Assembly (NCBI GenBank): GCA_043228905.1 | Contig: JBHGNT010000011.1 | Span: 12,028,001-12,092,000, forward strand | Length of the DNA: 64,000 bases | DNA from: Azolla caroliniana | Taxonomy: Eukaryota > Polypodiophyta | Direction of reading: 5' to 3' | Part shown: one piece after another, positions 34,371 to 47,540 of the stretch | Layout: each line of letters opens with the position of its first letter | How positions within the stretch are numbered: position 1 is the stretch's first letter | Notes under the pieces: model-generated | What the model saw: only the letters and a program-made list of their open reading frames with translations | Told to the model about the DNA's origin: nothing | The model's database searches: none | Translations under genes and position numbers: made by a program

Positions 34371-35275
34371 ATGTATGAAAATGATAGCCTTTCGGACAAT
34401 TGTTTCATATGCCATGTGGATATGGGTATATTTGGGAATCATTATTGGCATTGCCTAGATTAGTTTTCCCACTTCCAGAGTTGGTGGTTGAGGACCCATG
34501 GAAAGATTGGTCGTTTGGTATTGGACAATCAATTTTTGTGGTGCACACTAATAATGTATACCATAAGTTGGTTGAAGATAGAGCTTAGTTACCAACTAAG
34601 GTTTTGGTCACATGGTACATTACTCGAGATGTAAAGTGGTGGCGTAGAGTTTTAGGTGTAGGATGGCATTTTCATCTTCCGTTCCGTGCTAAGGTGTTTC
34701 TTTGGCGTGTGACTGTTGGTGGGTTGCCTTTGGCGATAGCTTTAAAACGTAGAAATATTTCAAATGGGACATATTTTTTTGCACAGTGGTTGAGGAAGAT
34801 GCCATACATAGGTTCATTACATGTCCGGTTGCTAAAGCCATTTGGGTTGTTATATCACAAATTTGGGCATCGATAACAGACAATATTCTGTCACCTTTTA
34901 ATTGGATTTTTATTAATGACGATAAAGGCATGCATGCACCATCATATAAGGCCGTGTTTGACTACCTTAGGTGTTGGGGGATGTGGTTTAATTGGACCAT
35001 GAGAAATGGGTTCTTGTTTGATGGACTTCATGGGGTAACACAACAATTCCGTAGGATGAAAGGGAAGTTGATTTGGCAGTTTTCGCAACTATGTTGTTTG
35101 GGGACGTTGTCCCAAGAGGAGATAGAGTTATGTCATCTAGTTTTGCAACACTTGAGAGGGTTTCCCTTGCATTATCACTATTCATGAAGTAGTGAAGATA
35201 GCAAGGGTTGTGCTATCATTTTGTTTTAATAACAAACATTGATTTACGAAAAAAAGAAAAGAAAAGAAAAGAGAT
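34371..35275 (+). pseudogene. Plant L1-type LINE, zf-RVT and 3' end (decayed)
   Basis: Continuing from the piece that ends at 33054, this has frames with FHLPFRAKVFLWRVTVGGLP (zf-RVT domain start), then EEDAIHRFITCPVAKAIWVV and WGMWFNWTMRN. It finishes with 'ttttgttttaataacaaac' and an A-rich tail (aaaaaaagaaaagaaaag) near 35275, the expected 3' end of a plant L1. Frameshifts are present. Confidence 0.75.
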
Positions 35276-35279
35276 GTTT

Positions 35280-37635
35280 TCACTCACAATGATGTCTATT
35301 GTCCAAGATTTCATTGAGAAGGAAGGTGTAACATATGCGAGAACAAGTATTAAGACATTGTGGTGACAATTACTTAATGGAATACTCCACTTCAAATTCT
35401 TGAAGTTCATAAAATAACAATACAACATTTTGTTTTGAAGTCAACTTTACTAAATCCATAATTCCTCTTAGTATATAACCAAATGATTGATAATAAAATG
35501 TTTTAGTCTAAAGTTTGCTTGACAAAGTGCTAGTTTGTAATGATGTTCAACCCATGAGTTCATCTAGTGCTCCATCATAATGTTCTAAAACTTGGCAACC
35601 ATAGTTAACCATGATAATTTGATGGTTGAATGCATAATTTTATCTCCTCGATAAATTAGTTTAATCCAATTCATTAGGCAATCTTCTAGAAAGTCTTGCT
35701 TAATCGCTTGAGATCCATCATAGTATTTATCCAAATTTAGTGAGAATGTGGCTTTCTCCGTTTCAAGAGCTCGCGTTTGCCATCAAAGTTGTAACTATCG
35801 CATTGGCATTAGAAATATTTTTTTCTCCTTCATTAACATCTTCAATAGAACACATGCTTTATGTGATGTTTCCATACCCAATGACATACACATTATTTAA
35901 TCATGGATTTGAAGTTTGTGTACATATTGTTCCATCACTTCATAAGTAAATTCATCGAGTATGGCTTCCTATTCCCTTGAGTTGTCTACTTGCAAACTTC
36001 AGTTGGAGTTTAAACATTTGCATTTTCTTCTTTTCGTACATTTGTTAATATTGCCTTGTTTTCTCCCACCATTCTTTGATATTGATACAATGTTTGGATG
36101 TTTTCATTTTTATATTTTGCAAGCTTGAACATTTTGATAAGCCTTGCATTCTTCATTGAACCAAGCATTTGATGTCCATCTACACTTGCATTGCAATACT
36201 TATGATACTCTACCTTGAGAATAACATCCTTCAATTGCTCCCAAATTGTTTTCGTAAATTTACCAAGAAAGAGGTTTATGACATGTCTCTCTCAAACTTT
36301 GTTGGGTTTAAGAATTAGAGGAAGTCTTATACTTTCTGTAACACTCTAGCCCATCTAGAGTAAGATGTCATTACACTTTTTATTCACTATTAGCATGAAT
36401 AGTTTTTGGACTTGGTCCTATGGTTTTTTACCCTAAGAAGCATTTTCTAAGTTAAAACTTGGTGTATTGTGTATTCCTTTTGTTGTGTTTTGTTATCTAC
36501 CTTGAACAAATTGCACAATATAATCTTTGTCTCCTAATTAAGTTGTATAGTGCTATCGGATTCGTCAATCCTAACAAGAGGATTGTGGTTGAATAAAATT
36601 GTGGAGGTTGTGGGCCTTCACTCGTCCATTGGCCCCTAAGTTGTTGATCCCCATATTTGAGGATCATCACTTGCGAGCAAGGAGCATCCTCTAGCCCTTT
36701 GTTGTAGTTAGCATATGTGTGTTTGTGCACATCCTACATGCACTTCAAATCAACTTTTCTTTTCCTCCACCCCATTGACAACACTTAAATTTATCTCATC
36801 TCACATCCTACTTTTCTTAGACATCACCAACTTGAAAACGAGTCTACTACGGTCATGCAATTGAAAAAACTCTAGGTCCACAAGCTCTTACCCATACACC
36901 CATTTCCCACCAATTCAACATATTAATCTACCACAATCACCATATGTACATAACCTTGAGTGCCACGTGCACCACGAAGAGGTAATGTTGGACCACCACA
37001 ATAACATTAAATTCGTGCTCCCTAGGCCATTATATTCTCTACTTTAAATAGTGCTCGGTATACTACTATAATCAAGTATGACTTTAAGAGGCTTTTAAAG
37101 GAATACGACATTGTAATTGCTTGTTAATAAAATCTCCATAAGATGGAGCATTGGGCCATCCAATATGTGTAAGTTTTTTAACCACATTACCAATGGGGGT
37201 TGGCTTACTGAGGTGCGGATTGTGTTGTGCTAACATTGAACGAGGACTCGGGAGACATGCCCAATGAATCGTGGACAACGGCCTTACCACGGAAAACCAA
37301 ACCCATGAGAGGCCATATGATCACCATACACATGAGTGTGTTCCAAGGAAACCACTGACTTAACACATATTATGATTAAATGATGAATATGTCCCTTGAT
37401 GGTATGAGGGTCAACAATAATAGTCACTCTTCATGACAAAGGAATATCATCTTAAACATCATAATAATAATAATCATTAAACATCATCTTAATCATAATC
37501 ATAAATTATAATCATGAACATCATCTTAATTCATAATCATCATCATCATCATCATCATTATAATCCCGAAGGGCTCCATCAACACTTGCATTGAAATAAT
37601 TCAATATGATTTACAGTTAAATTTAGAGTAGGAAT
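35280..37635. other. AT-rich intergenic DNA, no supported gene
   Basis: Short open frames exist (for example 36010-36234 on the - strand, Lys-rich) but none shows a recognisable domain. At 37440-37560 there is low-complexity 'aat/atc' repeat DNA just 3' of the CLE gene, possibly in its 3' flank. Confidence 0.4.
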
Positions 37636-38609
37636 TTAGCTTGGCATTCCATTGCTAATTGGATTGGGACCAGAAGGAACTTCATGGCCTACTCTCCTCT
37701 TCATCCTCCTAACATCCTCCTCATACTGAATGCTATTTACATGAGAATTATTACATATTATAAGTTTGGATACATACTCATGATTATGATCATTATACTT
37801 ACTGGTGCTTGTCATGGCATAGCTATATAATTTCCTTAGATTTGTTAACCACATTCTAGCAGTTGATGATGCTTCTTCCTCTTGTCTCCACATAGTATCC
37901 TGTCGGCCACCTGATTCCTCATGTGTCTAGTGATGGTCACATGAAAAATTAATTCATGGGTTAATAATATTCACCAATCTGGGTTAATATAATTAATGAA
38001 TTCCAACGTCTCATCATCCACTAATTCCTTCCAATGAGATGCTCTTTCTTCTTCTTTCAATGATGAGATGATTTCGATGATTTAATACTTGAAAAGGCAT
38101 TAAATTAAAGGGAATGATAAGCTAAGACATATCATTACATTATATGCATACTGATGTTATTTATACCTTTGAATTAGATGAGGATACCTTTGAGATTGAA
38201 TTAGTGGGTAAATTGGACATTAACATCATATGATGTAAGAATGGGCGTCCTTGCATGTAATTATAAGGATCCGGGAGCGAATTGATGTAATCTGATCCAC
38301 ATACACACACTCCACACTTAAATTGATTCATACAAATATAGTTTGCCCACAATTCAGTCTTTCTAAATATACATACATGCATGTACATAAATGGAAAAAG
38401 TTTCCTTAATATAAATTATGATTTTGATGAAATGGAATTGATTTATATGTTAAATTACCTGATGTAAATAGCAAAGGATCGGTTGCAGTTGTGAGTAGTA
38501 TAATTAGAAGGATTAATAAGCAGGACAACATGAACGTTGTGATGATGAAAATGGAAACTACAACAACATCGGTTATAATATACTTGTTATTAACATATAT
38601 TCTCTGCAT
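37636..38609 (-). CDS. CLE41/44-type prepropeptide encoding TDIF (2 exons)
   Basis: The exons are 38609-38459 and 37910-37636 (- strand). The intron has ends acatcag|gtaatt and aatcag|gtggcc, and the phase-1 join (S-G|G-R) gives about 141 aa. Residues 12-45 or so form a strongly hydrophobic signal segment (TDVVVVSIFIITTFMLSCLL). A variable, weakly conserved region follows. Near the C-terminus comes EEDVRRMKRRVG and then the 12-residue CLE motif HEVPSGPNPISN, with a four-residue tail (GMPS). That dodecapeptide is identical to TDIF, the mature CLE41/CLE44 peptide, which in known vascular plants is secreted by phloem, is perceived by the PXY/TDR receptor kinase and blocks xylem differentiation while promoting cambial division. 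The dibasic KRR just upstream suits processing. Exon 1 is supported by phase and hydrophobicity only. An upstream ATG with a three-codon frame precedes it. Confidence 0.85.
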
Positions 38610-38859
38610 AATGAGCCCGATGTATTATTATATGCTCATATTCTGCAAAAAGAGAACTGTGTAATCATCAAAACAGTTTTTACAGCACAGGATAATGTCC
38701 TCAATTAGTAACAGAACTTGGTAAGTTTGAGTATCATTAATAGTGTGAGCATTATTTCAAAGGATTGTACTCATGTAAAAGAAACCAAATTTGTATTGTT
38801 TCTGGGCAATCAATCCTTAGCATATTAAAGACATGTGAAAAGCAATGCATTCACATACA

Positions 38860-39265
38860 TACATATAAATATGCGTATATACACAATGCATACATACAAC
38901 ATATATGTATGTATGTAAATGTATGTATGTATGTGAATGTATGTATGTATGTATGTAAATGTATGTATGTATTGCAGAAATAAGGGCTCTTAAATTGGTC
39001 ATACTATGTGTGGATGGATTAAAGAAAGCCTACATTTGAAGGAGGTAATATAGCATGCATGCATGAATATATAGTAATTAAAGAAGCTCACTAAATGTGG
39101 AAGAGGCATTCATGTCTATTGCAATGTGCATGCATGCAATGCAATATACACATATACATATGGATAGAAAGAAGTCATCTCTGAATTTGGGGAGACTAGA
39201 GGGCAAGAAAGCAAGAATATGTATGTATGTATGTATGCCATGTGATGTGATGTGATGTGATGCTA
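38860..39265. repeat. TATG/TGTA microsatellites upstream of the CLE gene
   Basis: Interrupted 'atgtatgt' tetranucleotide runs lie at about 38895-38975 and 39217-39237, followed by 'tgatg' pentamers (39238-39262). They are 300-650 bp 5' of the CLE start codon on its upstream side. Confidence 0.8.
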
Positions 39266-39269
39266 TGTG

Positions 39270-42200
39270 TGATGTGTGCTGTCATGACATGATGATACAT
39301 GACAAGCTCAATACAAGTAAAAAAAGGGTACAAACATGTGAATATAATGTTTTGGAATGGTCTCATTTTCAATGCCAAGCCAGGAATGATTGATAAAATA
39401 GTGGATTGAATGTTGGTTAGAGGTGGTACCATAATCATCACAATCATTGATGGACTACTTTGTTTAGGCCTTATCCTATCAAAACTTGAAATGTTACGGG
39501 CACCCGATTTGGTTCAAACTCTCATAGTAACACATGCATGAAGTTATTACACACATATGTACACTCACAAGCACGCGCATGCACACACACATATATATAT
39601 CTCTATATGGTTTTAGCTTCTATAGCTTTAGCCCAATTTGTTTCTTCTTGTTTGGGTTAGCTTCTTAAGCTCATAAATTCTAATAGCTACTTGAGACTTG
39701 CAAGTTAGGAGGATGAGATGGTTGTAATAGGCATGAGATATATTGATGACGGCCAAGCAAGATTTATATCACCATTGTCATCGTTATCACCGTGCCCATC
39801 CCCACATGCTTCGTCTCAATGTACATCATATGGATTTAGAATCTATAACCTTTATGAGTCTAAGGAGTGTCTCTCTCTTTCTCCTTCTCTCAAATTATGT
39901 ACTCTTTGAGCTTATACACCAATGAGCTTCTTTAAATCTATTTCATGGCACATGTGTTAAGTCTTGCTTTCTAGTGCATTTACTTCAATGCCATACCCAA
40001 CATGGCTTGTGTCTCCCAAATTGCAATCCATGCCACGAGCCAAGTTGCAAAGACATTGCAGGGGCATCATGCGTGTTAATTATTAAGATGCAAATCACTT
40101 GGGGACCCTAGAGAGTGGTCCCAAACTTAAGGCACCTTCAAAAAAACAAAGCATTCAATGTTGTTCCTACATATATCCCACTTTTGAGTCATTCAAATAT
40201 GTTATTCATAGTGACTTACCAAAGGTTAAAGGACATGGTGGTGTTTCATGTCATTTCTTATTCATTCAATGGTGCTCCATGTGGTTCCTTGTGGACATCC
40301 TCAGAGAATAACTACCATATTTGATAGTTTGTGTTAGTCAAAGGTGACCATATAGAGCCCAAGTTTAGGGAAGAAATGTTTAAGGATACCATAAGCTACT
40401 CCGAGGTGAGATAGACCTCATATTTAGAAAAGGCATGTTAGAGGATACCATATATTATTCCAAAGTTTTCGACTTCTAACATTTCATTTAATTGTAAGCT
40501 TTGCCAGAAGCTTGAAATTACTAACAAGGCCTCTCTAATTGTAGTAATATATAGCTCAAAACTATACTTTGTCATTGATCTTGTGCCAAAGGTGTGAGCT
40601 ATAGTAGTAGCTCAATTCTTTTGGCAACCATATTTAACTTCACCTAGACGAATTCAAACATGATTCTTTTTTACATTCTCAATGTTTACGGCATACACAC
40701 TTTGATATAATATAAGTATATTAAACTTTTTTCTCCTTCCTTGTTACCAATGTAATAATCTTTAGATGCTTCAAAATACATAAATGAAGGAAGATGAGCA
40801 TCCATCTAAAGGATGGATACATTCAAAAGTTATATTTAACCTTTTTCCTTATTCCAAACTTCTCACATCACTTTTAACTTTGATCTAGTAGCGGATGTAG
40901 AATGTGGATATTTTCTTAGGCAATGCCAAAAATATCTTCAATCCTGGCATTAACGCATATTATCTGGCATTAACGCATATTATCTGGCATTAACGCATAT
41001 TATCTGTATAAAAAATTGTTCATGATTGCGCCCGAAATCATCTTTCATAAAATGCATGCATATTACTTAATAAGGTAAAAGATATCAACAACAATGAGAA
41101 CCCCAAGCACGATTAAAATTAAATGAGCAATAAGGTTTCAAAGGCTAGTTGAACTTTTAAATTTGCTTTCACCATGGTGGGATGCTAACTAAGAAGCACT
41201 TCTACTCAATAAATTCCCCTTTGAGTTACTTAGCCCTCCAAACCACATATTATTAATGTATCCTAATGGTTCTTTTGTTTGGGCACCTTCCAATTACCTT
41301 CACATAATTAGTTACATTTGGTCGACCAAGATAGACGCTCATGCCAAATACCATCCTTTGACACCTCCATGTGACAAAAATTAATGTACTTCCAAATAAC
41401 TCCAATACGGAATGTACTCATACTTAATGTAAATGCAAACAGTCTTATAATTGGGATGCACATTTCATAGTATAACATATATCTTGAACTCTTTATCATC
41501 TAAAAGTATTACATTTTACTCACAAAAATGTTTTAGAAACATATATTGAGTTCAATTGGTAAAAATGTTATAACAACACACAATTGTATTTTACACATGT
41601 ATGCTTTTGCATTGAATGACTTGTGCATTTGGCTTTGACCAATAGTACATTGTCTTGGACTATACATATACAGTACTAAAAGATTGTGTACACATTTGAC
41701 TAGTTACACTCTTTTTTGCATATTTTTTCAGATGATATTGCATGTATAATTGTTTGATTACCCGTATAATGGCATGAAGGGTTTCCAACTTGTAGTATAT
41801 TAAGCTTTACAAAATGAAAACATGTATACAAATTACCATTCCATCAGGATCATGACTTAAATCTATTTATTTTTATTCATGGGTGATTGCACTAGAAATC
41901 AAAGACTCGAAGGAGTGTATTGACGCATTGGATATCCTCACATTGAGATATTACACCATTTTTACTTGTGCTTAGCATAGAGGTGGTTAGCCAAACATGA
42001 TTTTTCATGAGATATGTAAGATGTTTTTTATTCTAAAAGGAGCTCTCATGCATTTATTGCCACATTTAACAAAATATAGTTACCATAATAATGTAAGCAC
42101 CACAAAGAGTCATCGTATGTGATGCCTACTTGTGGCACATGACATGTACTTCTTTCTAGTATGTATGTGAAAAGAACTTCTCATGTAATTTTATTTTCTC

Positions 42201-44610
42201 AAGATAGACCAATCAAATATTACCTTGGAGAGGCACAAAACTTTGGAGAACAATTATATGTGAACTTTGGTCATTCATGAGGTCGAGTTTTAATCTCTAT
42301 TTTTTATGAGCCATTTTGCATGGAATTGAACATGCTTGTATGCAAAGTTTCTTAGGTTGGTCATAGTGGAGAAGGTTTTAGTGGAATGATCGGCTCGTAG
42401 ATTCTTTTGATTTAGTGTTCACAATTGGGAACAATCAATATGGAAGACAAAACCTACACTTTACACACATACGATTCCTAACAAATAAGAACGTCTCAAA
42501 TGTTGATGAGCAAATAATCTTTGGGGAAGGAAATGCACTATGATGGTCTGAATGGTAATTGGAAGCGTGGCTCTTGAATCAACTTGTGACAAGAGGTAGA
42601 CATCTCATACTCACTTCGAAAAATGATATAAGCAATTTCACAAGTGTGAATTGAGTTGTAATCGTTTTCAACCTTTGAAATAATTTTCGTCACCTTTCTT
42701 GATTTTGAATGAATGTTATTTTGAGGTGGAAGTTTTGTTGAATACAAACTACAAATTAAAAGAAATAAAAATGTGCACGTTATCTTGTTAAATTTAAAGA
42801 GGTGTAAGGAGAACTTTACGTCAACAAAGCTAGACCAAAAACATTGGTCCAACGAATGGATTTTGTAACTTCAATATTAGAAGACTTGAACTCAAGCATG
42901 TTAGCACACATTCTATGCAACATAATAGATCAAACATTCATACCCATGCAACATAATAGACCATCCATGAAGGGAGACATTTCATTGAAAAATGATACAC
43001 AATGTCCATGGGGAAGCATAAGCGAATTGCATAAGGATCACCAAGCTCTTCTAAAGTCTGAATCAAATAAAGTTTCTTCCACATTTATCTTAATTGTTTT
43101 TCCCCCTCTTTAGACTTCTACGATAATTCAAACATTGCACAAACCTCTACATAGCTATGTTTGTGTGCCGTTCCAAATAGATTTGAGGACATAATGGGAG
43201 GGGGTTTCATAATCTTGGTGCTAATAACAGGTTTTCTTGGGAATTCACAATGCATTGATGAAAGCCCACATGAAAAGTTTCCGAAAAGGACTTATAAGGT
43301 GTGATATGCAAAACAATAAAGGCTAGAAAAAGAGTAAGACAATACAAAACAACATGTCAACAAGGCATTAAGGATCCTTTATTGGATGTTTGAAACAAAA
43401 TATGTAACTACATTGTTATGGATCATCAAACATTGAATAAGTCTAAACCTAAATGAAATAGAGCCATAGAATTCCCTTTCATGGATCACACAAAGGACAT
43501 GAAAATTACTTGTAATGACAAATTACATGAGAGACTTTTGAGAACAAATAGCATCTATTAGATGTCAAGACACAATGATGTTGACAAAGCAGCACACAAT
43601 AAATGAGACAAGGAATGATACATCTAGTTTCAAAACCACATCAAACTCAAATCAATCTCGCATAAGAGTTACTAATGGATATCTTTATCAATAATGACAC
43701 AATCTTCTCCAAGGTTAGCTTGGAGGATTCCTTTTTAGAGGAGCTTAGATTGGCCATAAACAATGAAAGATATGTTTAATAACCTCTAATTGACCTATCC
43801 ATAATACTACAATAGGATGTACAAAATGATGCACAATTCAATCTCACTATTTTATTGTGGTATATTTCCAAGACATCAACTACTAGACCCACCCATATGT
43901 TGATATATGATTTTGCATATGCCCTTGGTGGTTAATCTATAGGGTACTAAAATGAATCATCAAACATGTGTTTGATTGCATTTGCCACATCAATAATTGT
44001 GGATAATCATGGCCAGATGGAAAAAAAGATATATGCTAGCCAAATCAGAATGAATTTGAATATTTCATTCGAAATCAAGCACGATGAATATTTCATTAAA
44101 TTGGTTCGAGTTACTATCCAAAAGATGAAAGTGCCAAACATTATTCATGAATATACATGATATATATGTACATAAGAGAATAACGGGTTAAATATTGCAA
44201 CTAATGAAATGTTGCAAAACATGAGGATGACTTAAGGGCAATAAACAAGACACTTCTGTATACAAAACCAAAAGGCATGAGATTTTCATAATCGTTAAGG
44301 ATAATACGGAGGGCAGCTTCGTTAGTCCTGAATATATGCATTTAGTCATAAAAGAATTAGACATAATAGCTCTGAGAGAATGTTAACAGCTTAAAACGAA
44401 TTGCTATATCCATGTCTTTTGATACATAAATGGACCTAGGCATCAAGACTTCATCACCACCCTCAAATGTGTTACAAGATGACCCGATAACTCAAAAACG
44501 ATTTAACACCAAGGTTATCAAATATAATGAAAGCTTCCTTCAAGGAAAAGGAAAGGTTCTATTATCGAGGAAACATGATTAGGAGACTTTGCTCCTTGTT
44601 TTGTATTTGT
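39270..44610. other. AT-rich intergenic DNA, no supported gene
   Basis: About 5.3 kb without recognisable coding sequence on either strand. Several open frames of 60-105 codons (for example 42538-42852 on the - strand and 42844-43113 on the + strand) lack domains. One exact triple repeat lies at 40944-41003. Confidence 0.5.
40944..41003. repeat. Three perfect 20-bp tandem copies
   Basis: CTGGCATTAACGCATATTAT is repeated three times without a mismatch. No longer copy of it was noticed elsewhere in the window. Confidence 0.95.
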
Positions 44611-44612
44611 CA

Positions 44613-47540
44613 TCACATCACAAGAACTTTTGAGGATTTTGTTACCGACTCAATCAACTGATACATCCATCGATCCAACAGCCCTAGCAATGAAAATATA
44701 TGTCACCAGTCAAGTTATTGTTATTTGCGTGTTTATCATTCTTCAGATTTACCCCACAGTTTACTTTGTCTATTTGACGATTTAGATTTGACATTTTATT
44801 TTACCTATGAGAGCGAAAGTGCCACCCAACACCGCGCAGAGGCGTGTGATGAAATGCATAAAGTTCCTTCTCTCTTCTTTGATTGTCACGATAATTGGAG
44901 AAAGGTCATAGATGAAATAAACAGCTGACAAGAAAAAATTATTGGCACTAGTTAGCGAATTGTCATTGAATTCGTTCCATAAATCATATATACTTATACT
45001 CAGATATATGGTTCTATGATAAACTTGGTTTTTTTTTTAACCAACCAACCTGGCCAACTCCGATCATAATTCTTCAGTGGTGTAAAATATTCCGTTACCG
45101 AAAACTGATTGGTGTTCATCGTTTCACCTTTAAGGTATCTATATTCGGTAGGAACAATCTGGATGCACAAAAAATCAAATACACTGACACAAACTTTCTC
45201 CCTCAATATGCTTGCCCTAGCAGTAAAGTACGCTATCAATGCAATGTTGTGAGTTCAATTTCTTATACAATCAAATCACATACCACTTCCCCTAAAACAC
45301 ATATCACATATGTGTATCTAAGTAACAATGTCAAGGTTTCCAAACAGCTAAACAAAGCCACGAACCTTGAGAAAATATTTGAAACTGCCACTTTCATCGT
45401 GGAGAATACGAACATTCCCGTCCAGAGGATTATGGATACCCGGATACATTGGTCCAAACGAAAGGTCATGAATAATATGACTCACATTCACTTGTTTCAC
45501 ATTATCAAAAATCTGGAATACAATTGTCACAAAAAGAAAATTTGAATAAATGAATAAATATATATTGTATATATCCAACATTTAAAAACTAATCCCATTT
45601 TAATTCTTTGTTTCAGTGTGAGAAATGTATTCCATTCACCCCAAACTAACTATCATATATTTGCCTCAATCCCACTAAATCTTCCGAAAATTTACCAGAA
45701 TGCCTAAACATTGATGGTGTTATTTGGGTAAATTTTGGAAAGCTTGCAGTATTTGGGTAAAATTCTTAGAAACTTAAAGAGTATTTGGGTGAAAAACACA
45801 CAAAGAGCAAGTTAGGGGCATTTCTGGAGAAAGTCTTTCGGTAAAAATACAAACCCACAGCAAGTTAAGTTCATTTCTGGAATATGTTTTTCCACTATTT
45901 TGTTTGAAAGCAACTTAACCTGCTGAGCTACTATAATGCTGAGACCATGGATGGATATATGGAAGTTCCCAGCAACACGTTGCACATCGAGAGCTCCAAA
46001 TACCTTATTTTAAAAATAGAAACATATGTAAATATATATATATATATATCTTAATGAACATATTCCTTTTACAAAGAACAAATGTTCTGAATATAGATAT
46101 ATAAATATACATAGATAGAGATAGATATGAGTCTTAAGCATATTACAGACATACCCGGCAACCTTCTTTGTCCTGCATTGCTTGTTTCACCTCCTTGATG
46201 GTCTTCTCAGGATCTTTATCAAAACTATGAGAATGCGACGGAACATTATGGTGATCACCTGCACCCTGCTTATGATGTTCATCACTTGCTATCCATAAGC
46301 AAAGACACAAAATGAGGAATAGAGCAGTTATAATTAGCTCAACAATGTTTCCAAGTATGTTAAAATATCATCATCACCTCTACAACCACCACCACTATCA
46401 TCATTAACTAGTAAAGTCTTTCGTCTAATCTAATTTAAAGAACTTAATCTAATCTATCTATCTTCAAATTTGGCAATGTTCTAGAATCCTTACTTTCAAG
46501 TTTGCAAAGCATATCTCAATTTTTTTACATCAGTATAATATATAGCATATATATATATATATATAAAATTTCTATATCAAAAATATATATAGTATCTATA
46601 AATACATACCATGTCCTTCATGATGGCCTCGCTCTACCAGGTCAGACAAATATTCGGACCCGAGAATATAACCATCTTTATGCAACCTCAACTGGAGAAT
46701 CATATGATGTTATTATTTGTATGTAATGATAATAAAGGGCATTGTTTAATTCCCAATAGATGTGACTTAGTGGGGGAAAAAAAGCGAAGGTACCTTCCAT
46801 ATATTGGTATCAAGATCAACTTCATGCTTTCCAGATAAATCAATCGCATCAATGCTTATAACTGTGAATATAATCCGAGCATATTTTTATGAATTCTCGC
46901 ACATGGTATTGCTATATATAGAGAAAAACTAATACATACTTTGGCAAGGAAGTGCAGGAAATGTCATGTTGATATGAATCGGAAGAGTCTCTCCTTGTGT
47001 GTGATCAACTGCCATCTATGAATGAAAGAGGAATTACGCTGTAGTCGGTAAAAAGGTAAACTAAAAAAGAAATGAAAAAATGAGCTCATTTCAGAACTAC
47101 CTGATGAACTACTTCAGTTGTTAGATAGTACTTCAACTCGTGTAGGAACAACGTTGACATGACGGCAAGCCCAATAAGTGATACTGCGTAGGAATACAAA
47201 ACAAGCTACTATTTTTACTTGTAAACTTGTTATAATATGTTTATTTCTTTTTTTTCCAAATAGTCTTTGTCACTTGTTTCAGTGTCAAATATGACTGTGA
47301 TCAAGAAAAACATGTTTACTGGAACTCAAATACAACAAATATATATTTAATTCATTTAGCTCAAGGGGAACTGATAATGTTTTACTCTTCTATATAGAAG
47401 AGAAAAGGTACTATTACTCAAGGAATACTCAAAATTTTAGCACACACACCTATAGCACCAGACGAGGTCTTTGATGTCAAATGCTCCTCCGCATGGGGAA
47501 ATGCATCAAAATTCTTCAATACCTGAAATCTTGATCCCAT
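44613..47540 (-). CDS. ERV41/ERGIC2-like ER-Golgi cargo receptor (11 coding exons)
   Basis: The exons on the - strand are 47540-47450, 47183-47101, 47015-46940, 46861-46794, 46691-46610, 46288-46155, 46003-45920, 45512-45366, 45158-45050, 44924-44805 and 44683-44613. All joins keep frame, giving 354 aa. The start is MGSRFQVLKNFDAFPHAEEHL. A membrane segment lies at about residues 31-45 (VSLIGLAVMSTLFL), followed by a large luminal domain with FPALPCQIISIDAIDLSG, GCRVFGALDVQRVAGNFHIS, HIIHDLSFGP and YFTPLKNYDRSW. A second membrane segment (LCAVLGGTFALIGLL) precedes a short cytosolic tail ending KVLVM. This is the layout of Erv41/ERGIC2 proteins, which with Erv46/ERGIC3 cycle between ER and Golgi in COPII/COPI vesicles and retrieve ER proteins. 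The length fits Erv41 better than Erv46. A His-rich luminal loop (residues near 130-165) is present. No frame damage is seen. Confidence 0.93.

Noticed and set aside
36010-36234. - strand frame (75 codons, Lys-rich) as a transposon gag.
   Set aside because: Only a vague compositional likeness; no motif could be matched.
37440-37560. Short repeats near 37.5 kb as a CRISPR-like array.
   Set aside because: They are aat/atc microsatellite runs with no spacer structure, in a eukaryotic genome.
38161-38388. - strand open frame of 75 codons within the CLE intron as an extra exon.
   Set aside because: No acceptor/donor pair keeps the CLE reading frame. Splicing exon 1 directly to the exon starting at 37910 is in phase.
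42538-43113. Opposed open frames of about 100 codons as a possible gene.
   Set aside because: No domain, no codon bias or splice pattern, and AT-rich sequence; expected by chance over this length.
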